NCBI GenBank assembly: GCA_963823675.1
Contig: CAWGMT010000010.1
Coordinates: 310,001-374,000 of the forward strand
Source of the DNA: CAWGMT01 sp963823675
GTDB taxonomy: Bacteria > Planctomycetota > Planctomycetia > Isosphaerales > Isosphaeraceae
Reading direction: 5' to 3'
Length of the DNA stretch: 64,000 nt
Shown here: piece after piece, positions 17,958 through 26,211 of the stretch
Layout: every line of letters starts with the position of its first letter
How positions within the stretch are numbered: the first letter of the stretch is position 1
Translations under genes and position numbers: made by a program
Notes under the pieces: generated by a model
What the model was told of the DNA's origin: nothing
The model's database searches: none
The model's input: the letters and a program-made list of their open reading frames with translations, nothing else

Positions 17958-19061
17958 TCACAGTGACAGTAAGGCTTGTGCCAGGTCCTGGGTCAAATCG
18001 TCCAGGTGCTCGCAGCCGGCGCTCATTCGGATGAACCCTTCGGCGATCGTGTCGCCTCCCCACCGAGCCCGGCGCTCGGCGGTCGTGTGCAAGCCGCCGA
18101 AGCTGGTGGCCTGCTCGATCAGCCGGCATGCACCCAGGAATTTCTCGGCGGCCTGGGCCGACTCCAGCTCGAAGCCCACCACGGGGCCAAACCGCGTCAT
18201 CTGCCGTGTGGCGACCGCATGGGCCGGGTCTTCGGGCAGGCCCGGGTAACGAACGCGGCATACCTCCGGGCGGCCCGACAAGAACCGGGCGATAGCGAGG
18301 GCGTTGGCGGCCATGCGCTCGAGCCGGACATCCAGCGTGCTGAGCGAGCGGTGGGCCAGCCAAACCTCCATCGGTCCGGGGATCGCACCAAACCGGGTGC
18401 GCCAGTCGCGCAGGACCCTCGCCCAATCGGGGTCGCGAACCGCCACGTGGCCCAGGATCAGATCGCCGTGCCCGGTCAGCGCCTTCGTGTCCGAGGCCAG
18501 CGAAAAATCCGCGCCGAGAGCGAGCGGCCGCTGTCCCAGCACGGTCGCCGTGGTGTTATCCACCACCACCAGCACGCCCTGGGCGTGAGCCTTCTGGACC
18601 AAGCCCGCGATATCGCAAACGTCGAGCCCCGGATTGCTGGGGCTCTCCAGCCACAGGAGCTTGGCTCCCGTCAGGTGTGCGCCCTGGGCGTCACCGGCTG
18701 TCGGGGCCGTACGGATGGTCACGCCGATCTGGGCGAAAAACCCCTGCGCCAGCACTCGCGCTGCGTAGTAGCCATCGGAGGGCATGACCGCGACGTCGCC
18801 CGGGCCAAGCAGACAGCCCATGATCGCCGAGGTCGCCGCCATCCCCGAGGCGAAGACGACCGCCTCGCCCCCCTCGAGCTCGCCGAGAGCGCGTTCGAAC
18901 AGCGTCCAGGTCGGGTTGTGATAGCGGCCATAGCTGTAGGCCGAGCTCGCTGGATCGCCCGCCAGGTGGTAAGGGCCCGCGAAGACGGGGCCGGGAAGGA
19001 ACGGTGATCCTTGAGACGGCTTTGGCCGGCCGGCGCGGATGACTTTGGTGGCGTCATGCAT
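17958..19061 (-). CDS. Cys/Met-metabolism PLP-dependent enzyme (cystathionine gamma-lyase/synthase type)
   Basis: The product of 367 residues belongs to the fold-type I trans-sulfuration family (cystathionine gamma-synthase, gamma-lyase, methionine gamma-lyase). Features: YSYGRYHNPTW near residue 42 (phosphate-binding Tyr/Arg), GGEAVVFASGMAATSAIM, LLWLESPSNPGLDVCD, VVDNTTATV, and SDTKALTGHGDLILGHV with the PLP-binding Lys. The C-terminal substrate region has HTTAERRARWGGD and GFIRMSAGCEH with the carboxylate-binding Arg. It is slightly short for the family (usually 380-400). Synthase and lyase cannot be told apart by eye. It stands alone; no riboswitch is visible upstream. Confidence 0.9.
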   Translation of the reverse strand: MHDATKVIRAGRPKPSQGSPFLPGPVFAGPYHLAGDPASSAYSYGRYHNPTWTLFERALGELEGGEAVVFASGMAATSAIMGCLLGPGDVAVMPSDGYYAARVLAQGFFAQIGVTIRTAPTAGDAQGAHLTGAKLLWLESPSNPGLDVCDIAGLVQKAHAQGVLVVVDNTTATVLGQRPLALGADFSLASDTKALTGHGDLILGHVAVRDPDWARVLRDWRTRFGAIPGPMEVWLAHRSLSTLDVRLERMAANALAIARFLSGRPEVCRVRYPGLPEDPAHAVATRQMTRFGPVVGFELESAQAAEKFLGACRLIEQATSFGGLHTTAERRARWGGDTIAEGFIRMSAGCEHLDDLTQDLAQALLSL

Positions 19062-19070
19062 GTTGTGGTC

Positions 19071-19379
19071 TCAAGAGCGCTTGGCTCGGCGGCTCGTCCT
19101 GTTGTCCGCGTCTTCGACTTGGCGCGGCCGAGGGGCCGGTGCGCCGCGAAGCAATCCTTCCGTGCTCAAGTCCTCGTCGATATCCGGCCAATGGATTCCA
19201 TAGCCGCCGCCGGCCACGCGCCAGTTCTTCCGCTCTGCCGCAGAGGCGTTCAGCAACCGCGGATACCACGCGAGCGGAACCGTGATGGTCCGCCCGTCTC
19301 GAAGGGACACACTCAAGGTATCTTTCGTCAACTTCACACCGGCGACCCGTTCGTCAGCCGTCAGCGCCAAGATGCCCAT
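19071..19379 (-). CDS. DUF2442 protein of a DUF4160-DUF2442 pair
   Basis: The product has 102 residues. The DUF2442 core covers residues 10-75: VKLTKDTLSVSLRDGRTITV, then PLAWYPRLLNASAAERKNW, and YGIHWPDIDEDLSTEGLL. The rest is a charged tail. The ATG at 19379 lies 26 bases inside the end of the DUF4160 gene, so translation is probably coupled. DUF4160 and DUF2442 are often neighbours and are thought to form a toxin-antitoxin-like pair, though no mechanism is established to my knowledge. Confidence 0.85.
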   Translation of the reverse strand: MGILALTADERVAGVKLTKDTLSVSLRDGRTITVPLAWYPRLLNASAAERKNWRVAGGGYGIHWPDIDEDLSTEGLLRGAPAPRPRQVEDADNRTSRRAKRS

Positions 19380-19596
19380 GCCAAGCCTCCAAGAATGCCG
19401 CTTGATGTTGAATCACCAGTGTCTGAAGCCGCCGCAACTCCTTGGGCGAGAAGCCGAAGTTCCGCGCGAGGCCGACCGGCCGCAACCAGAACTTGGCTGA
19501 CGAATCGTCCCTATCAACATGGACATGCGGCGGCTCGTCGGGTTCATGGCTGTAGAAGTAAAATCGGTATGGACCGCTGCGCAAGACGGTCGGCAT
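19354..19596 (-). CDS. DUF4160 protein
   Basis: The product has 80 residues starting at ATG 19596 with the family's typical MPTVLRSGPYRFYFYSHE, then EPPHVHVDRDDSSAKFWL and FSPKELRRLQTLVIQHQAAF, ending AWHGHLG. The frame is open upstream of the ATG, but that sequence does not fit the family. It overlaps the DUF2442 gene by 26 bases. The HVHV histidines are conserved in the family, but the biochemical role is unknown. Probably the first gene of a small accessory operon. Confidence 0.88.
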   Translation of the reverse strand: MPTVLRSGPYRFYFYSHEPDEPPHVHVDRDDSSAKFWLRPVGLARNFGFSPKELRRLQTLVIQHQAAFLEAWHGHLGADG

Positions 19597-19957
19597 GAGC
19601 CATCCATTTCTCCGCGTCGCGGGATTGCACACCCGCTGAATTTCACCCCGCGCCAAATCGCACCGAGCCAACCCCGTCACTCTCGCTCAAATGCCTCAAG
19701 AATTCAACCTCGACTCCTCCTCTCCCCGACCCGCGGGACTTTCCCGTTGACTGCCTGTAGAATCGAACGGTCTTCGAGTCCGGCTGACCGATGCAACTCA
19801 GACCTGGTTTCAAGGCGAACACGTTAGGAGGAAAGCGTCCCGTGAAAACCGTGCGCGTTCAGTTCGAATCGGGCTCCGATGGGGTTCTCCACCAAAAATC
19901 GCACCGCTCCGCGTGAGTTTTGCCACTCGCGCGCATTCTCTTAGTTGGGGGGGATCG
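19597..19957. other. intergenic region between divergent genes
   Basis: No gene is supported. It must hold the divergent promoters of the DUF4160 pair and the ECF sigma gene, but no clear promoter match is visible. Confidence 0.4.
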
Positions 19958-20509
19958 ATGTCCCAGACCGTCGAGGGTGCGCCCTGCCCGCTCGAGCAGT
20001 ACCGCGATTATCTGAGGTTGCTGGCTCGGCTGCGGCTCGACACCCGGCTGCGAGGGCTGATCGACCCTTCCGACATCGTGCAGCAGACGCTCATGAAAGC
20101 CCACGAAAGTCTGGCAGGCTTCCGGGGCACGACCGACGCCGAGCTCCAGGCCTGGCTGCGGGCGATTCTGGCGCAGCAGATCGCCCTGGCCGCCCGCATG
20201 GGCAGCCGGGGGCCGGGGCAGATGCAGTCATTAGAGTCCCTGCTCGAGCAGTCGTCGGCCCGGCTCGAGGCCATGCTGGCATCCGAGCAATCGAGCCCCA
20301 GCGCGGCGAACATGCAAACCGAGCGATTGATCGAGCTGGCGGGAGCCATGGAGAATTTGCCCGACGACCAGCGGACGGCGCTCGAGCTGAGATACCTGGG
20401 AGGTCTTTCCGTCGCGGCCGTCGCGGCCCGGATGAATCGAAGCACAGTGTCGGTGACCGGCCTTCTATACCGCGGCACGAAGGCCCTGCGGGAGAGGATG
20501 GGGCTATAG
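19958..20509 (+). CDS. ECF sigma factor paired with the WD40 kinase
   Basis: The product has 183 residues. Region 2: DTRLRGLIDPSDIVQQTLMK with AHESLAGFRGTTDAELQAWL and RAILAQQIALAARM. Region 4: LPDDQRTALELRYLGGLSVA, AVAARMNRSTVSVTGLLYRG. It is of the planctomycete type (ECF01-Gob-like) that precedes a large Ser/Thr kinase gene. The ATG at 19958 has only a G-rich leader as ribosome site. The kinase follows after 185 bases that hold a REP-like inverted pair. Regulation through the kinase is inference from this arrangement. Confidence 0.88.
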   Translation: MSQTVEGAPCPLEQYRDYLRLLARLRLDTRLRGLIDPSDIVQQTLMKAHESLAGFRGTTDAELQAWLRAILAQQIALAARMGSRGPGQMQSLESLLEQSSARLEAMLASEQSSPSAANMQTERLIELAGAMENLPDDQRTALELRYLGGLSVAAVAARMNRSTVSVTGLLYRGTKALRERMGL

Positions 20510-20540
20510 CGGTCGACGCATTATCGACAGAATCCAGGGG

Positions 20541-20618
20541 GATCGCCGGACGGAGCCGGCTCCTACAAGACCACGCTGATGCGCCGGGCCGTTGTAGGAG
20601 GGGGCTCTGTCCCCCGAT
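20541..20618. repeat. REP-like inverted pair
   Basis: Unit GATCGCCGGACGGAGCCGGC plus TCCTACAA at 20541-20568, with a related inverted unit GTTGTAGGAGGGGGCTCTGT plus CCCCCGAT at 20591-20618. The pair could form a hairpin between the sigma and kinase genes. The first unit also occurs at 13314-13343. Confidence 0.6.
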
Positions 20619-20694
20619 CTGTTGGTTGGCGCAATTCTGCGTTCAGCGGCAGGCAGTCGAAAACCAGATACCAGCCAGTTGAGACAACTTCATC

Positions 20695-23600
20695 ATGGCC
20701 AGCGACCACGCCTACAACGCGGGCTCGGAACGCGAGGCGCAACTCATGCAGGTCCTGGATGCCTACCTCCAAGCCGTCGAATCCGGGCAGTCGCTCGACC
20801 GAACGGAATGGCTGGCGCAATACCCCGACCTGGCTCTCGAGCTCACTCAGTTCCTGGAAGAGCAAGACCGGCTGATGCGGTTGACCGAGCCGCTCCGCCC
20901 CATTGCCGAGGCAGCCTCCCTTGATGCGTTTTTGACCGATGACATGCTCGACCTGTACGAGACTGGAACCAGGCGAGCCCGGTCGCGTAAGCGCCGGGAG
21001 TCTCCGCTGGACGATGCGCCAAGAAGCGGCGCGGTCGACGCTAGCTCGGCCCCCAAACTTCGCCAGTTCGGCGATTACGACCTCATCGAGCCGATCGCCC
21101 ACGGCGGCATGGGAACCGTTTTCAAAGCGCGGCACCGGAGCTTGAACCGGCTGGTGGCGCTGAAGATGATCCACGGAGGCGCGCTGGCGGCCGGCGAGGA
21201 TTTGCAGCGGTTCCGCCTTGAAGCCGAAGCGGTCGCTCACCTCGACCACCCGAGCATCGTGCCGATTTACGATGTGGGCGAGCACGACGGGTTCAGTTAT
21301 TTCTCGATGAAGCTGGCCGACGGCGGCAGCCTGGCCCAGCGGATTGCCGGTTACACGGCCGACCCCCGGCTGGCCGCCAAACTGCTGGCCGCTGTCGCCC
21401 GGGCCGTCCACCATGCCCACCAGCGCGGGATTTTGCATCGCGACCTCAAGCCCTCGAACATCTTGCTCGACGAAATCGGCCAGCCGTACGTGAGCGACTT
21501 CGGGATGGCCAAGCGGCTGGAGAACGAATCCGAGCTGACCCAGTCCGGCGCGATCGTGGGCACTCCCAGTTACATGGCCCCCGAGCAGGCTTCGGGCAAG
21601 CGAGGCGTGGTCACCACGGCGGCGGATGTCTACGGCTTGGGCGCGGTCTTGTACGCCATGCTGACGGGGCGCCCGCCATTTCAGGGCGATTCGGCATTAG
21701 AGACCATCGAGAATGTCAAGGAGCGCGAACCCGACCCGCCCAGCGGAATCAACCGGCGCGTCGACCGCGATCTCGAGACGATCTGCCTGAAGTGCCTGGA
21801 GAAAGAGCCCGAGCGCCGCTACGCCTCAGCCCTGGCCGTGGCCCTTGACCTGGAGCGCTGGCTCATTGGCGAGCCCATCGCGGCCCGCCCGGCGGGACGT
21901 CTGGGGCGGGCGTGGCGGTGGTGCCGGCGGAACCCGGCCATGGCGGGGCTGCTGGCTACGGTGATGGTCCTGTTGTTCGTGGTCGCCGGAGTCGCCATCA
22001 CTGGCTACGCGCGGACCTCGACGGCATTGGCCGAAACTGTCCGACAGCGCGATCAAGCCCGCTACAACCTTTACCTGTCTCACATGCGCCTGGCCCATCA
22101 GGATTGGGCCGCGGGCAATGTCCGCCGGATGCTAGACCTCCTCGATGGAGCGGGGCCTGGCCCGGACCAGCGCGATTTTCGCGGCTGGGAGTGGTATTAC
22201 TTGCGCTCCTTGGGTCAACAGGACCTGGTGACCCTCCACGATCATGAGGGCGGCGTCATGTGCGTGGCGTGGAGCCCCGACGGCACGAAGCTGGCTTCCG
22301 GGGGCCGGGACAAAACCGTCAAGATCCGGGACGGAACCACGGGCCAGCAGGTTCTCAGCCTCAGCGGACACGACAGCTTTGTCTGGTCGGTGGCGTGGAG
22401 CCCCGATTGCCGGCGCCTCGCCGGCGCCGGAACCGATCCGACAATTCGCGTCTGGGACGCATTCACCGGTCGAGGGGCCCTGACCTTACCCGGCCATCGA
22501 TTCCGCGTTCGCGCGGTAGCCTTTAGCCCTGACGGTAAACGCATCGCCTCGGCAAGCGATGACAAGACGCTCAGGGTTTGGGACTCCGCGAGCGGTCGCG
22601 AGCTCCTTTGCCTCCGCGGCGAGAGCGCCGAGCCCTGGTCGGTGAGCTGGAGCACTGATAGTCGGCGGTTGGCCGCTGCGTTCAACTATGCGGAGGACAA
22701 GAAGGTCAAGATCTGGGATGTGGTGACCGGCATGCTCGTCCAGGCCCTCAAAGCGGGAAAGGCGGTGATCGCTCAGGTCGCCTGGAGCCCCGACGGCCGG
22801 CGCCTCGCCGCCGCGAGCTGGGACCAATGGGTCTGGGTCTGGGATCCGGGCGCCGGAAAGCTCTTGCTCAATTTCCGGGCGCATCCGGGAAAGGTTAATA
22901 CCGTTTGCTGGAGTGCGGAGGGAACCCGGCTGGCCACGGGTGGCGAAGACGGGACGGTACGGATCTGGGAAGCCGGCACCGCCCGGGAGCTCAACGCGCT
23001 GCGCGGGCACCACGATTTCGTCGAGTCGGTAGCCTGGTGCCCGGACGGCCGGCTCGCGTCGGCAAGCCGCGATGGGACAGTCAAGATCTGGGACCCGGCC
23101 GCCACGCGAGAGGCGATCATTCTCGCAGGCCGAAGCCCCGTGGCATGGAGCCCCGACGGCCGCCTGCTGGCAACCCGTGGTACGGCGACGGATCCGGATC
23201 GGGGGACGCTCGTGATCTTTAACGCCGCGATGTGGAACGAAGTCGGCAGGCTCCGTGCCTCCGTCGGGCTTAAATCCGCCGACTGGAGCCTCGACGGCGC
23301 GCGCATCGCCTTGGGTTCGAGCGACGGGACCGTCCAAATCTGTGAGGTGGCGACAGGGCGAGTGCTCAAAAGCATGACCGCGCGCTCAGGAGGCATTCAG
23401 ACCGTCGCCTGGAGCCCGGACGGTCGCATGCTGGCAACCCCACTCGCCGGGGGAGATCGGTCCGTAACGATATGGGACGCCGCCAACGGTCGCTCGATTC
23501 GCTCCCTCGAGGCCCCAGAGTTCAGCGACCAAGCGATCAAGGGCCTCAGCCCCGGATCGGCGGTCTGGAGTCCCGATGGCCGTCGCCTTGCCACAAGCGT

Positions 23601-24081
23601 CTGTGGGGACCATGAATTGGTCGAGATCTGGGAAACCGGCACGTGGAAGCGAATCCATCGCCTCGAACGAGGCCGGCCCCATTACTTCGGCTACGACGGC
23701 CAGCACGCGGTCGCCTGGAGCCCCCGGGGCGATCGGCTGGCGTCGGGCAACTCGCAGGGGGAAATCATCGTCTGGGAGGCACGGACCGGGCGCGAGCTGG
23801 TCCGTGCGTACGGCCACTCCGCAAACATCCGCTCCATCGCATGGGGCCCAGACGGCCAGCGCCTCGCGACTGGCAGCGAGGACCGCGCCGTCAAGATCTG
23901 GGATGCCGAAACCGGTAGTGAACTGCTAACACTCCGCCACGACGAGGACGAGATAGTCTACTCGGTTAGCTGGAGCCCTGACGGCCGTTGCCTAGCCTCG
24001 GGCGGAATGAGGACAATCAAGGTGTGGGAGGCTCCTGCAAAAGGGAAGAAACCAGGACGCGATCAGTTGAGCCAGGAATGA
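20695..24081 (+). CDS. membrane Ser/Thr protein kinase with 14 WD40 repeats
   Basis: The product of 1128 residues has a cytoplasmic N-terminal region (1-120), a kinase domain (about 122-390) with IAHGGMGTVFKAR, VALKMI, HRDLKPSNILL, DFGMAK and GTPSYMAPEQA, a membrane helix near 416-440 (LLATVMVLLFVVAGVAI), and then 14 WD40 repeats, such as VMCVAWSPDGTKLASGG and VRAVAFSPDGKRIASAS. Fourteen repeats would make two seven-bladed propellers outside the membrane, a likely sensor or docking surface. The frame is intact over 3.4 kb. The start ATG at 20695 has a weak ribosome site. The partner is the ECF sigma factor upstream. Confidence 0.95.
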   Translation: MASDHAYNAGSEREAQLMQVLDAYLQAVESGQSLDRTEWLAQYPDLALELTQFLEEQDRLMRLTEPLRPIAEAASLDAFLTDDMLDLYETGTRRARSRKRRESPLDDAPRSGAVDASSAPKLRQFGDYDLIEPIAHGGMGTVFKARHRSLNRLVALKMIHGGALAAGEDLQRFRLEAEAVAHLDHPSIVPIYDVGEHDGFSYFSMKLADGGSLAQRIAGYTADPRLAAKLLAAVARAVHHAHQRGILHRDLKPSNILLDEIGQPYVSDFGMAKRLENESELTQSGAIVGTPSYMAPEQASGKRGVVTTAADVYGLGAVLYAMLTGRPPFQGDSALETIENVKEREPDPPSGINRRVDRDLETICLKCLEKEPERRYASALAVALDLERWLIGEPIAARPAGRLGRAWRWCRRNPAMAGLLATVMVLLFVVAGVAITGYARTSTALAETVRQRDQARYNLYLSHMRLAHQDWAAGNVRRMLDLLDGAGPGPDQRDFRGWEWYYLRSLGQQDLVTLHDHEGGVMCVAWSPDGTKLASGGRDKTVKIRDGTTGQQVLSLSGHDSFVWSVAWSPDCRRLAGAGTDPTIRVWDAFTGRGALTLPGHRFRVRAVAFSPDGKRIASASDDKTLRVWDSASGRELLCLRGESAEPWSVSWSTDSRRLAAAFNYAEDKKVKIWDVVTGMLVQALKAGKAVIAQVAWSPDGRRLAAASWDQWVWVWDPGAGKLLLNFRAHPGKVNTVCWSAEGTRLATGGEDGTVRIWEAGTARELNALRGHHDFVESVAWCPDGRLASASRDGTVKIWDPAATREAIILAGRSPVAWSPDGRLLATRGTATDPDRGTLVIFNAAMWNEVGRLRASVGLKSADWSLDGARIALGSSDGTVQICEVATGRVLKSMTARSGGIQTVAWSPDGRMLATPLAGGDRSVTIWDAANGRSIRSLEAPEFSDQAIKGLSPGSAVWSPDGRRLATSVCGDHELVEIWETGTWKRIHRLERGRPHYFGYDGQHAVAWSPRGDRLASGNSQGEIIVWEARTGRELVRAYGHSANIRSIAWGPDGQRLATGSEDRAVKIWDAETGSELLTLRHDEDEIVYSVSWSPDGRCLASGGMRTIKVWEAPAKGKKPGRDQLSQE

Positions 24082-24138
24082 ACGGTGACTCCCTAACGCT
24101 CCGATATCAGCGCAGTGCGTCCCCGTTTCCTCCCCAAC

Positions 24139-24294
24139 CGGCCGGTCCGCGTCGTCGCCTTTTCGCCGGATGGCCGTATGTTAGCCTCGTGTGGCGACCT
24201 CCCCGGCGGGGGCATCGAGGCGATCGTCTGGCGCGCCGTTGGATGGGACCGGGCCAAGCTGCCTGCAACGCAACCTCTCTCGAAAGAAGATTGA
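24139..24294 (+). pseudogene. WD40-repeat remnant
   Basis: One WD40 repeat can be read here: VRVVAFSPDGRMLASCG, then IEAIVWRAVGWDRAKLP and a stop. It lacks a start and any context, and overlaps the opposite-strand HicB-like frame. It is probably debris of a second WD40 kinase like the one upstream. Confidence 0.5.
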
Positions 24295-24705
24295 GATTAA
24301 GAGTAGATTTACGAGTAGGCTTACTCTGTGCGCGGAAGAGAGCCACCCAACGCCGTTAAGCATTTTTTTTGCATGGAAATAGGGGGTTTTGGCGATTCGG
24401 TGTACCGTTTTTGTGAACAGGGGTGTCGCTGCAAACGCAGCGACATCAGAAAGCCCTGGAAAAACAGGCAATTTCGGGAGGGGCTTGGGCACCTGCCTTT
24501 CCAAAATGCTTAACGGCGTTGAGAGCCACCCCTCGGCAGCCTCGCGGAGATTCGCCTGGACCTCCTCGATCGTTTCGCCTTGGGTATAGCAGCCCGGCAG
24601 CGCCGGTACCTCGGCCGAAAAACCGCCGACTTCAGGCTCGGGGTAAACCAGCGCCGTCAGCGTGACGGTGATCTGCACGGGAATCGGGGCAGTGTCTTCC
24701 TTCAT
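24181..24705 (-). CDS. HicB-like antitoxin with an in-frame MITE insertion
   Basis: The ATG at 24705 stands behind a strong AAGGAGGT. The first 62 residues are HicB-like: ITVTLTALVYPEPEVGGFSA, EVPALPGCYTQGETIEEVQA and NLREAAEGWLS. HicB antitoxins bind a HicA mRNA interferase, but no HicA gene is adjacent. At WLS a 172-base inverted-repeat element is inserted with an 11-base target duplication. The added 183 bases equal 61 codons, so the frame stays open and resumes as GWLSSAHR. The tail after that does not look like HicB and overlaps a WD40 remnant on the other strand. The protein may be non-functional or a new chimera. Confidence 0.6.
   Translation of the reverse strand: MKEDTAPIPVQITVTLTALVYPEPEVGGFSAEVPALPGCYTQGETIEEVQANLREAAEGWLSTPLSILERQVPKPLPKLPVFPGLSDVAAFAATPLFTKTVHRIAKTPYFHAKKMLNGVGWLSSAHRVSLLVNLLLISIFFRERLRCRQLGPVPSNGAPDDRLDAPAGEVATRG
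24349..24520. mobile_element. 172-bp MITE with 18-bp terminal inverted repeats
   Basis: The ends are AACGCCGTTAAGCATTTT at 24349-24366 and its exact reverse complement at 24503-24520. The element is flanked by the direct repeat GAGAGCCACCC at 24338-24348 and 24521-24531, an 11-base target-site duplication. An internal hairpin (TGTCGCTGC with GCAGCGACA) lies at 24423-24445. It has no coding capacity of its own. An 11-base duplication suits the IS4 superfamily, so it is probably moved by an IS4-type transposase elsewhere. Confidence 0.88.
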
Positions 24706-24770
24706 CGCCGACCTCCTTGATCCTCATGATATACCTTGTGCCGGAACTGGCGCCCGGCAGGGCAGACTGC

Positions 24771-24806
24771 TGCATCCACGCCGTCGCCGTGGGTTCCGTG
24801 TTAAAC
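24771..24806 (-). repeat. diverged copy of the TTAACCCGGAGCCAACGGCG family
   Basis: Read on the minus strand this is GTTTAACACGGAACCCACGG and GCGACGGCGTGGATGCA, close to the arms at 11114 and 11199. Confidence 0.55.
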
Positions 24807-24849
24807 GAACCCGCGGGTCGGGTGCAGCGGAGGTCCCAGTCGTACGGCC

Positions 24850-25350
24850 TCAGGAGGGCGCGTAGCGCGTGAGCCCCGGCACGCGGTCGAAGTCAGCGTC
24901 GTTGCTGGCCAGCTTGGTCAGGCCATTCGCTTGCATGACGGCGACGATCAGGCCGTCGTTGGTCAATAGCCCGACCTGCTGGCTCAGGGCGGCTGCCGTC
25001 GCAAGCAAAGCAGGCGCAACGGCCAGCACCTGGAGGTTGCTTTGGAGAATGCGCTCGACGGCCTGCCGGAAGGCCGTCAGTTTCTGCACTTGGGCGGGCT
25101 TCGCCCGCAAGCGGTTGCCGATCCCGGCAAAGGGCCACCCGAACAGGACGCTCGCCTGGATTGTCATGAGGCGATGGGAGACTTCAGTCAGCGCGTGGGT
25201 TGAGGTAAAGCCGGCAAGCTCTCGGTTCTCGATCCGTTGCAATAGATCGCTGCACGCCGGGCCCCAGACGGGGTGCGGCTGGAAGTGGTCGGTGAGGATG
25301 TTCGCATCGACGAACACGGCATCTCCGGCCGCGAGGTCGGCGAAGGTCAT
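24850..25350 (-). CDS. PIN-domain toxin (VapC-like)
   Basis: The product of 166 residues is probably a metal-dependent ribonuclease toxin. The PIN acidic residues are visible: first Asp in VFVDANILTDHF, Glu in THALTEVSHRL, Asp in LLTNDGLIVAVMQ, and the final LASNDADFDRVPGL. The frame is open further upstream, but the ATG at 25350 overlaps the antitoxin stop by four bases (ATGA), which sets the start. The pair is a compact type II toxin-antitoxin operon. Confidence 0.88.
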   Translation of the reverse strand: MTFADLAAGDAVFVDANILTDHFQPHPVWGPACSDLLQRIENRELAGFTSTHALTEVSHRLMTIQASVLFGWPFAGIGNRLRAKPAQVQKLTAFRQAVERILQSNLQVLAVAPALLATAAALSQQVGLLTNDGLIVAVMQANGLTKLASNDADFDRVPGLTRYAPS

Positions 25351-25568
25351 GGCCCCTCCGGCGGAGGTGGGAAGTCGAGTTCGGGGTCGGTGGCGAAGCG
25401 GTCGGCGTCCTCGGCACTGCCCTTCCAGCCGCAGATACCGTAGGTTTCCTGGACCCAACTGCCTTTGAGGGCAATCGTGACCTGCACTCGCTCGTGCTCC
25501 TTCAGCGGTAGTGGCTGGTTCGGCTTGAGCACGCCATTCTCGTAGACGGCTTCGACGGTCAGAGGCAT
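25347..25568 (-). CDS. DUF104-family antitoxin
   Basis: The product has 73 residues. It opens with the DUF104 (AF2212/PG0164-like) signature MPLTVEAVYENGVLKPNQPL and PLKEHERVQVTIAL, a small beta-barrel type found in front of PIN toxins. The C-terminal part (SAEDADRFATDPELDFPPPP) probably binds and blocks the toxin. It starts at ATG 25568 and overlaps the PIN gene by four bases. Autoregulation through its DNA-binding fold is likely but not shown. Confidence 0.85.
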   Translation of the reverse strand: MPLTVEAVYENGVLKPNQPLPLKEHERVQVTIALKGSWVQETYGICGWKGSAEDADRFATDPELDFPPPPEGP

Positions 25569-25673
25569 GATCGTGGCTCCGGACGAGGAGTTGAACGCAC
25601 GAGGCTAGTATACCGCCCGCGCGGCCGGCTGAACACGCCATGAGCGTAGCACGCCAGGCGGTCGCAAGTCTGA

Positions 25674-25753
25674 TCTCCTCCCCCGTGTGGGGGGGACGAA
25701 GGGGAAAAACGGAATAAATTCCGTTCTACGAGTCTCCTCCCCCCGTGTGGGGG
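25674..25753. repeat. direct repeat of a C/G hairpin unit
   Basis: TCTCCTCCCCCGTGTGGGGG occurs at 25674-25693 and again at 25733-25752. Each copy is a short hairpin with a GTGT loop. The 287-base gap 25569-25855 holds no supported gene. Confidence 0.5.
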
Positions 25754-25855
25754 AGGATTAAGGTGGGGGTCGGACCCTACGGTGCACGAAGATTGACCAG
25801 CAGAATCCGCGTCGAGACAATGAGAAAAACCCCCCAGCGCAGAAGGGGAATGCCG

Positions 25856-26095
25856 ATGGCCTCCGTCAACCTGGAACAGAGAGTCGCAACCCTGGAAGCC
25901 GAGGTGGCCAGCCTCAGGGCGAGGATCGAGACGCCCACAGCGGCGAAGCACCTCCCGTGGTGGGAGCGAATCGCAGGCTCGTTCGACCACGATCCCCTTT
26001 ACGAAGAGGCGATGCGACTGGGTCGGGAATGGCGCGAGTCTTTTCGGCCAAAGGCCACCCGCCGCAAGAAGCAACCGAATGCTCGTACTCGATGA
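25856..26095 (+). CDS. VapB-like small antitoxin
   Basis: The product has 79 residues with a coiled coil (LEQRVATLEAEVASLRARIE), then LPWWERIAGSFDHDPLYEEA with MRLGREWRESFRPK, and a basic tail. This layout is common in planctomycete antitoxins placed before PIN toxins. The ATG at 25856 lies eight bases after GGGG and is preferred over ATG 25850, which abuts it. Its stop overlaps the ATG of a truncated PIN gene (ATGA), so it is an antitoxin whose toxin has largely been lost. Confidence 0.7.
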   Translation: MASVNLEQRVATLEAEVASLRARIETPTAAKHLPWWERIAGSFDHDPLYEEAMRLGREWRESFRPKATRRKKQPNARTR

Positions 26096-26211
26096 AGATC
26101 GCCGCCATCGTCCTTACCCACGACGCAACCCTGCTGAGCAAGAACCTCTCTGACTTCCGCAAGGTCCCCGGCTTGAAGGTTGTCGATTGGACCCTCCCCA
26201 GCGAAAGTTGA
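26092..26211 (+). pseudogene. truncated PIN-domain toxin, C-terminal end only
   Basis: Only 39 residues are left: MKIAAIVLTHDATLLSKNLS, then DFRKVPGLKVVDWT. They match the last part of VapC toxins, where the Asp of the LTHDATLLSKN box helps bind metal. The first about 90 residues with the other catalytic acids are missing. The frame starts exactly at the antitoxin stop (ATGA), so the loss is an internal deletion that kept the overlap. Confidence 0.75.
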
